Positions 1-5,590 of a stretch of DNA of 8,741 nt are shown here, piece after piece; position 1 is the stretch's first letter; each line of letters starts with the position of its first letter. Made by a program: the position numbers and the translations under genes. The stretch lies in NCBI GenBank assembly GCA_913058555.1, contig CAJXRJ010000293.1, forward strand, positions 1 through 8,741, read 5' to 3'. Under the pieces are notes generated by a model. The model saw only the letters and a program-made list of their open reading frames with translations, was not told the DNA's origin and did not search any database. The stretch comes from an uncultured bacterium (GTDB taxonomy: Bacteria > Planctomycetota > UBA1135 > GCA-002686595).

Positions 1-25
1 AGCGTCAGATGTGTATAAGAGACAG
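1..25. other. Nextera transposase adapter remnant (artefact)
   Basis: The first 25 bases match the 3' part of the Illumina Nextera read-1 adapter; bases 7-25 are the 19-bp transposase mosaic end AGATGTGTATAAGAGACAG, and the preceding AGCGTC is the adjacent adapter sequence. It is library sequence left at a contig end, not genome. Read on the minus strand it adds the false tail LSLIHI and a stop to gene 1. Read on the plus strand it gives a false start MCIRDR. Genomic sequence begins at about base 26. Confidence 0.97.
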
Positions 26-2206
26 GCCCTCGAAGTCGATTTCGACGACCTTGGCCGGCTTCTTTTTGTCCTTGTCGTCGCCAGTGTCGTCGGCATCGGG
101 CGAATCCGGCGCGCTGCGCTCGCCCGTCAGGGTTGCGTCTCCGTCACCTGTTGAGACCGTCCAGCTGAGGGAGCCATCCTTCAGGGTTCCTGCGAACGTC
201 GCGGCTTCGCCGGAATCGATCGCCAGGGAGCCTTCGCATGCCCCCGAATCAAGGTCGAGTTCACCGGTGACATCTGCGTTCCCCATGGGGGTGGTCACAG
301 TGCCGCTAAGGGTCGACCCGTCGAGGCTCAGGCTCGCCGTGAAGTCCATTTCGGGCATCCCCGGGAACGTCAGCTTGCCGGAGTAGCTTCCGCTGACGCC
401 ATCGTCCTTCGCTGCGGCGTCGTTGCCTTCTTCGGCGTCCTCATCGCTGTCCTCATCATCCTCGTCGGAGTCCCCTTCTTCGGCTTCCTCGTCGTCCTCT
501 TCGTCGTCCTTTTCGTCCTTCCAAGACTCCTCGTCGCTCTTGGGAGTCCATGGAAACTCCACGTCCTTGCGGAGAGGGACCGCCAGTAGCACTTCGCCAT
601 CGGCGTAGATGTAGTTCGAGTCGATCATCGACCCCTTCTGCCCGCTGAAATTGCGAATGCTTCCGAAGTAGAGGAAGTCGCCCTTACGGTCGAAGGTCGG
701 ACTGCTGTCGTCGAACATGTCGCTCGTGACGGTGCGCTTCTCGTCCGTGGTCGTGTCGTAGATCACGACGTTAGAGCGCATGGTGTCTTCGCTGACGTTC
801 GTGTACGTGAGCCAGCGGCTGTCGTGGGACCAGTTCACACCGACGCCCCATTCAGCGAATCCGTTCTGGTCGATCTTCTTGGTGGTCCCCCCCTCGATTT
901 CGTGCACGTAGATGGAGCCCGATCGATCGCTGAACGCGATCTTCTCAGAGTTCGGTGCCCAGGTCGGGTCGTACTTGAAGCCTTCGGTATCCGTCGTGAG
1001 CTGCTTGGTCTCGCCTCGGCCGTCGGACTGCTTGATGAAGAGCTCGTACTCACCCGTTTCATCGGAGAAGTAGGCGATCCAGCGGCCGTCCGGGCTCCAG
1101 GACGGATCGCGCTCGGCGACGCCGCTTGTGGCCGTGAGGTTCCGGGCTTTGCCCTCTTTGGCTGGCAGGGTCCAGATGTCACCGCGGGCTGCGACGACGG
1201 CGCGCTTGCCCGTGGAAGAGATGCCCGTGTCCGAAATGGAGTCGGAGACATCGACCATGTGGGGGCGCGCGGTCTCGATCGCGCCTGGGATCTCGACGTT
1301 CACTGGACGCGTCGCTTTGGTGCCCAGATCGAGCAAGAAGAGGCCCGCGTTGTTCTGGAAGACAATCTCCCCTTGGCCCTGGTCGCCGGGGCCGATTGCA
1401 GGCCACTTCACGTCAAAGTCCGTGAAGGTGGTGATCTGGGCGTGCGTGCCCGAAGCGACGTCGAACTTCCAGACGTTCAGGCGATGGGCAGGGCCGCGGT
1501 CTGAAACGTAGTAGAGATCGTCCCCGTGCCACATGGGGAAGCTGTCAGTGCCTTCCCAATCGGTGACACGCAGCGAGGACTTGTCCACAAGGTCGAACAG
1601 CCACACGTCGCTCGCGGTTCCGCCGACGTAGCGCTTCCAGTTCCGGCCGTCGCGGGCGTTCGGGGTGTAGGCCAGCATTCTGCCGTCCTGGTGAATCGTG
1701 CCGTTCAGACCGTAGGGAACGGTCACCTGCGTGGGCAGTCCGCCGGTGCTCGGAACGGTGAACATGCGCGGGGCCCTGCGCTGGCCCGAGAAGGCCGACG
1801 TGGAGAACACCAGGCGGCCATCCGACGTCCAATCGCTGAACCTGTCGCCGCCTGGGTGATGGGTCACTCGGAAGGGGAGTCCGCCCCCGGTCGAGATCGT
1901 GTAGAGGTCGCTGTCCCCGTCGTAGTTGCCGCTGAAGGCGACGGTCTTGCCGTCCACGCTGAAGCGAGGGCTGCGCTCGGCCCCCGGCGGGCTTGCCAGC
2001 GGCTGCGCCGTTCCGCCTTCCCTTGGAACGAGCCAAAGATCGTTGGCGTAAACAAACACGATGCTCGTGTCGCTGACGTCCGGGTAGCGAAGCATGCCCG
2101 CCTGGCCAGCGTCCTGGGGCGTCGCGGCTGCGGTGCCGAGGAGGCCAAGCGCGGTGAGGGCTCGCCACCCGTGGGCGGCGGGGGAACGGAATAGTCGCAG
2201 AGTCAT
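26..2206 (-). CDS. Tricorn protease-like protein, N-terminal part (3'-truncated by contig end)
   Basis: This is the N-terminal 727 codons of a Tricorn-type protein. Family members are usually just over 1000 residues and end in PDZ and S41-type serine protease domains, which are off the contig here. The ATG at 2206 gives a signal peptide: arginines near the N-terminus, a hydrophobic stretch at residues 16-28 and an Ala-rich cleavage region before TPQDA. The mature start, MLRYPDVSDTSIVFVYANDL, is typical of bacterial Tricorn homologues. PD40/TolB-like propeller motifs follow: ERSPRFSVDGKTVAFSG near residue 74, ERDPSWSPDGRWIAYFS near 363, KYDPTWAPNSEKIAFS near 412, VNWSHDSRWLTYTN near 455 and SSPTFDRKGDFLYFGS near 500. 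AVPLRKD near 541 leads into the acidic linker and an inserted beta module, and VEIDFEG resumes the usual Tricorn sequence at the contig end. The frame stays open upstream to 2554, but that part does not look like protein. No Shine-Dalgarno precedes the start. A role in extracytoplasmic peptide degradation is inferred from the family; the catalytic residues cannot be checked. Confidence 0.88.
50..538 (-). other. Acidic linker plus beta-rich module inserted in the Tricorn-like protein
   Basis: This lies within gene 1, residues about 557-719. Bases 399-538 encode an almost pure Asp/Glu run with Ser, Gly and Ala. Bases 116-394 encode about 93 residues of alternating polar and hydrophobic character, with SLDGSTLSGTVTTPMG and GTLKDGSLSWTVSTGDG, ending in TLTGER. 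This looks like a small antiparallel beta barrel of the repeating (G/S)-x-Y/W-x-G-x-L and DG-x-L-x-G-T type often seen in planctomycete secreted proteins. A second acidic then Lys-rich linker at bases 50-112 joins it to VEIDFEG. In ordinary Tricorn homologues this place holds only a short charged linker. The function of the module is unknown. Confidence 0.6.
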
Positions 2207-2495
2207 AAGGATGGGGCGCGGGAGAAGGGGGCCGGTGAGGTCCAGCGGGCGACCTGCCTCGGCATTGGATGAAACCAGGGTCGCGGAGTGTCCAGCGCTA
2301 CGGAAGAGGCACAGGGACATTACTGGGTATTTCCATCTCCCTTTTACGCCCCCCTTGGGGCGGGCACGATTCGAAGGGCCTTGGCTCCGCGATTCACTTC
2401 CAATTCCATGGGTGGCACATCCCGTACGGAGGATTCTTGGGAAAATCGAAGACCCCCCGGGCACCCGAGCGTCTTGCCCTTGGTCAAACCCTCCC
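2207..2495. other. Divergent intergenic region between the Tricorn-like gene and the first sigma fusion
   Basis: This 289-bp stretch must hold the promoters of both flanking genes. I found no convincing sigma-70 -35/-10 pair or ECF-type pair by eye, and no Shine-Dalgarno next to either start (GGGCGCGGGGTAGGAAT-type purine runs next to the ATG are absent on the minus strand, and CCCTCCC precedes the plus-strand ATG). Both neighbouring frames remain open through it, so the exact starts rest on the protein features. The one clear structure is a GC-rich inverted repeat at 2347-2362. Confidence 0.6.
2347..2362. repeat. GC-rich inverted repeat in the divergent promoter region
   Basis: CGCCCC-CCTT-GGGGCG is a perfect 6-bp stem with a 4-nt loop, about in the middle of the divergent intergenic region. 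It has no T-tract on either side, so it is not an obvious terminator. It could be a regulator site or a leader hairpin, but in high-GC DNA a 6-bp stem can also be chance. Confidence 0.35.
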
Positions 2496-5400
2496 ATGGT
2501 CCCGTCGTACAACGATCCACTACGAGCTGACAGTGCTCCCGCGCTGAGGCGCACGACGCTCGCGCTGCAACGTGTCGCCCGGGCGGTCGTGGGTGATCAG
2601 GGCATGGCGGAGGACATCGTTCAGAATGCCTGGGTCGAGGCACTGCGGAGGAGTTCGTCCAGCCATGGATTCGGGTGGTTGAGTACGCTCGTGCGCAGTC
2701 GTTCGATCGATGCCACCCGGCGGCGTGCCCGTGAACCCCGCAAGCTGGATTCAATGCACGCGGCCGAACTCACTGCGCCCAGTGACGACCTCGGTGAGAT
2801 GCTCGAGGTGCAAAAGGCCGTCCTTGAGGCGGTCGACTCCCTGTCCGAGCCCTATCGGACGACGGTCTACCTGCGCTACTTCGAGGACCTCGGGCCAAAG
2901 GCCATCGCCAAGCGCCAAGGGCTTGCGGTGAAGACGGTCAAAACCCGCCTGACGAGGGCACACGCTCAGCTTCGTGGCCTCCTTGTGGGCCGCTTCGGAC
3001 ATGGCAACGATCCTCGATCCATGGCACTTGCCATCTTTGCCCGGTCGAAGGAATCCGTCCCGACCCTCAAGGCTTTCATTCCCACCTCGACCCTGATGAT
3101 GAAGAAGACTCTCTCCGCTGCGATCATTGTGATGGCTTTACTCGTAGGTTGGCAGCTCCTCGGCTCTGCGCCCTGGGCGTTGTCTCCGGCGTCAGGCGAG
3201 GGTGCGATCGAAGACACGGTGGAGGACCCGGCGCCGGGGGATGGGGTCGCGCTGGTGGCCCCCGGGACGGTAGGGGCGGATCGAACCGTCACCGGGGAGA
3301 CGATGGTTGAAGGGCCAGTTGGGCAGCCGCGGGTGTTGCCGTATGGCGCCTTGCGCGTGCAGGTCGTCCGCGCGAACGGGGAGCCGGCCATGGGAGTCCA
3401 TGTGATCGCGTCGCCGAAGACGGAGGGGTCGTTCGATCGGAGGAGCTTTCGCCGGCGGACCGACGATGCCGGAGTGGCCTTCTTCCCGAAGCTCCCGGTG
3501 GGCCTTGTGACCCTCAGGACCGATCGCCCGCAGGCTGACAGGTCGAGTGAGTGTGTCATCCGGGACGGCGACGAGGCGGCCGAGGAGATTCTGCTCGCGG
3601 ATGGAGTCCGCGTAACCGGGCGCGTGCTCGACGGCGGAAGGCGGCCTGTCCCTGGCGCGACCCTTTGGCTCACGGCGCGCTCTAACCGCTGGACCGTCGG
3701 CGGCGAAGTCGCGGAAGCGGATGAGCACGGCTACTTCTCCCTTGAGGACGTCCCGCCGGATCAGTCGATCGGAGCGCTCGCGGGTGGTTACCTACCCAGC
3801 AAGCTTGTGGACCTGGACCGATTGGATGGCACGGGTTCCCCGGTCCAGATCGAGCTTATCCTCGTGCGCGGTGGCACAAGCTTGACGGGGCAGGTGACTG
3901 ACGAGAATGGCGAGCCCATCGTGGATGCGTTGGTCGTGGCTGCGGGGAAGGCGGCACCGTTCAAAATGCGATCCGATGGGTCGGTCGTGGAATCCTGGAG
4001 TCCCCGCTCGACCCGCACGGACCACTGGGGGCGCTTCTCGATCGGCGGGCTCCGGCCTGGGCCCCATCACATCGAGGCGCGTTCGTTCGAATACGCTTGC
4101 TGGCGCGGGCACGTGGACCTCGAGCCCGGCGTCACAACGGAACTGCCGATCGTCCTCCATCGGGGGGCGACCATCAGCGGGCGCGCAACCTATCCGAGTG
4201 GGGCGCCAGCGCCGAAGGCTCGCCTGATGGCCTTCCCCGAACCACTCGACGAGTTGTTCCTGCAGAGTGGCCAGGTGGACTACGCGGGCGCGCTCGACCC
4301 CCCGTCTGCCTGCACCGATGAAGACGGCCGTTACGAGCTTCGACAGGTGCCCAGGGGGGAGGTTTGGGTCTATGCCATGGAACAAGGGTCCTCCGATGGA
4401 CTGGACGGGCTGCGTCGTTACACGAAGGCGCAGCTCGTTGTGGAACCGAGTGGGGCCTCGGTTTGGAACCCCGTGCTGACCGACGGCCGGGTGATCGAAG
4501 GGCGGGCGTTTTACAGCGATGGGGAGTTGATCCAAGGGGTCTTCGCGATCCTATCGGGCCACGACGATGAGACCCGCGGCGCGAGGGTCGACGATGGTGG
4601 ATTCCGATTCACGAACCTGGGGGCCGGGCCGTACTCCATTCGCATTCAGATGGGGGCTCGTCCACCAGGATCGTTGGAGCCCCACGCGGAAGGAATTCTC
4701 CCAGGTGGCCCTCCAATTGACGTCGTTGCCTCCTTCCCCTCACCGAAGATCATCGCTCCGGCGAGCGTTGCCGTGAAGCTGATCGACAAGGGGCAGCGTG
4801 GTAAGGACGCGGCGAGGGTCGTGGTGGCCCGGGTGGATCGCTACGGGATCATCGATGGACAAGCGCAGGCTGACCGGTGGTCGTTCCAGGTTCCCGATGC
4901 CGGCACGTACCGCGCCGTTGCGTTGGCGGAAAAGCGAGTCATCGCCCAGGGCGAGACGTTCGCCATCAAGGGGGGCGAGGCCCTCGAACTCCCCGACCTT
5001 GTGACGCGGCCAGGGGGCACGCTGGTCCTTCGGATCGATCGTCCAGTGGATCTCGCCACTGAGGAGCTCTGGGCCGTCTTGCGATCGGCTCCCAATGGCA
5101 ATGGCGAGAGCATTGCCCTCGACGACGCGGTCACGCTGCGCCTTGACAACATGGAGCCTGGTGCGGGGGTGCTCGCGCTCTATGGCGGGGGCGTCGTCCA
5201 GTCCGAGTTGGCGTATGAGGTTCGATCCGGGGAAGAGACGGTCCTGCACGTCCCTCTCGTGCCGGCGGTATCCGTTCCATTCCAGGTCCGCTGGCCCCTT
5301 GCGGAGTCCAGCGGCACGTTGTTGGTCCGGTTCATCGATCGCTCCACTGGCCGCGTGGCCCATGAAGTGGACGTGGACGATCTGACCCAGCTGACGAGCC

Positions 5401-5537
5401 CCATCCGTTGGAAGGCGCTTCTACCCCTCGGGCAGTATCTCTTCGAAGTGAAGAAGAACGGTGCAATTCACGCATCCGAGGAGTTCGAGATCACGGGTCT
5501 GGATCCAGACAGCGCGCCGAAGCTCGGATTCGACTGA
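2496..5537 (+). CDS. Membrane-anchored ECF sigma factor fused to carboxypeptidase-regulatory-like ectodomain (copy 1)
   Basis: This 1013-residue protein has three parts. (1) The sigma module: region 2 at about residues 15-83 (AEDIVQNAWVEAL, then FGWLSTLVRSRSIDATRRR) and region 4 at about 105-163 (LSEPYRTTVYLRYFEDLGPK, then the helix-turn-helix IAKRQGLAVKTVKTRL). There are no regions 1.1 or 3, as in ECF factors. (2) A linker, then LMMKK at 200-204 and one hydrophobic segment at 205-222; the lysines predict sigma inside and the C-terminus outside. (3) About 790 residues of beta-sandwich repeats of the carboxypeptidase-regulatory-like type, with units starting near residues 283, 371 (VTGRVLDGGRRPVPGATL), 460 (LTGQVTDENGEPIVDALV), 558 (ISGRATYPSGAPAPKARL) and 665. 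Less recognisable beta-rich sequence follows from about 720 to the end. The ATG at 2496 leaves a normal short lead before region 2; the open frame extends back to 2094 but is not sigma-like. It diverges from the Tricorn-like gene and converges with its paralogue. The role as a membrane-linked sigma factor sensing an external signal is inferred. Confidence 0.88.
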   Translation: MVPSYNDPLRADSAPALRRTTLALQRVARAVVGDQGMAEDIVQNAWVEALRRSSSSHGFGWLSTLVRSRSIDATRRRAREPRKLDSMHAAELTAPSDDLGEMLEVQKAVLEAVDSLSEPYRTTVYLRYFEDLGPKAIAKRQGLAVKTVKTRLTRAHAQLRGLLVGRFGHGNDPRSMALAIFARSKESVPTLKAFIPTSTLMMKKTLSAAIIVMALLVGWQLLGSAPWALSPASGEGAIEDTVEDPAPGDGVALVAPGTVGADRTVTGETMVEGPVGQPRVLPYGALRVQVVRANGEPAMGVHVIASPKTEGSFDRRSFRRRTDDAGVAFFPKLPVGLVTLRTDRPQADRSSECVIRDGDEAAEEILLADGVRVTGRVLDGGRRPVPGATLWLTARSNRWTVGGEVAEADEHGYFSLEDVPPDQSIGALAGGYLPSKLVDLDRLDGTGSPVQIELILVRGGTSLTGQVTDENGEPIVDALVVAAGKAAPFKMRSDGSVVESWSPRSTRTDHWGRFSIGGLRPGPHHIEARSFEYACWRGHVDLEPGVTTELPIVLHRGATISGRATYPSGAPAPKARLMAFPEPLDELFLQSGQVDYAGALDPPSACTDEDGRYELRQVPRGEVWVYAMEQGSSDGLDGLRRYTKAQLVVEPSGASVWNPVLTDGRVIEGRAFYSDGELIQGVFAILSGHDDETRGARVDDGGFRFTNLGAGPYSIRIQMGARPPGSLEPHAEGILPGGPPIDVVASFPSPKIIAPASVAVKLIDKGQRGKDAARVVVARVDRYGIIDGQAQADRWSFQVPDAGTYRAVALAEKRVIAQGETFAIKGGEALELPDLVTRPGGTLVLRIDRPVDLATEELWAVLRSAPNGNGESIALDDAVTLRLDNMEPGAGVLALYGGGVVQSELAYEVRSGEETVLHVPLVPAVSVPFQVRWPLAESSGTLLVRFIDRSTGRVAHEVDVDDLTQLTSPIRWKALLPLGQYLFEVKKNGAIHASEEFEITGLDPDSAPKLGFD
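3096..3161 (+). other. Transmembrane anchor segment of sigma fusion copy 1
   Basis: Codons 201-222 encode MMKK followed by TLSAAIIVMALLVGWQLL, a single hydrophobic helix directly after two lysines. Together with the absence of other long hydrophobic stretches, this predicts one membrane span with the sigma domain in the cytoplasm. The same motif occurs at the equivalent residue of the paralogue. Read alone it also resembles a signal peptide, but no Shine-Dalgarno precedes the two ATG codons at 3096 and 3099. Confidence 0.75.
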
Positions 5538-5571
5538 GGACCATGCTTCTTCACTGACGGCACGGTTCTCC

Positions 5572-5590
5572 GTAGCGGCGTCGCTACTTT
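5572..5590 (+). terminator. Possible short intrinsic terminator after the first sigma fusion
   Basis: GTAGCG-GCGT-CGCTAC is a perfect 6-bp stem with a 4-nt loop, starting 35 nt after the TGA of copy 1 and followed by only three T residues. The right arm overlaps the TAG stop of the convergent gene. A weaker 4-bp hairpin (ACGG-TTCT-CCGT) sits just before it at 5562-5573. The short T-run makes it weak. On the minus strand no T-tract follows, so it would not serve gene 3. Confidence 0.4.

Noticed and set aside
9..386. Plus-strand open frame beginning MCIRDR
   Set aside because: Its start lies in the adapter sequence and the rest is antisense to the Tricorn-like gene.
423..608. Serine-rich plus-strand open frame
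   Set aside because: It is the antisense reading of the Asp/Glu codon run of gene 1; serine repeats arise from the complement of GAC/GAG-rich DNA.
824..1504. 226-codon plus-strand open frame opposite the Tricorn-like gene
   Set aside because: It is antisense to clear PD40 repeats and shows no recognisable fold or start signal.
2094..2495. N-terminal extension of the first sigma fusion upstream of 2496
   Set aside because: It overlaps the 5' end of gene 1 and is Arg/Pro/Trp-rich antisense-like sequence; ECF region 2 begins within about 15 residues of the ATG at 2496.
2207..2554. N-terminal extension of the Tricorn-like frame upstream of 2206
   Set aside because: The added sequence would precede and bury a good signal peptide, and it overlaps the start of the sigma gene; it shows no family similarity.
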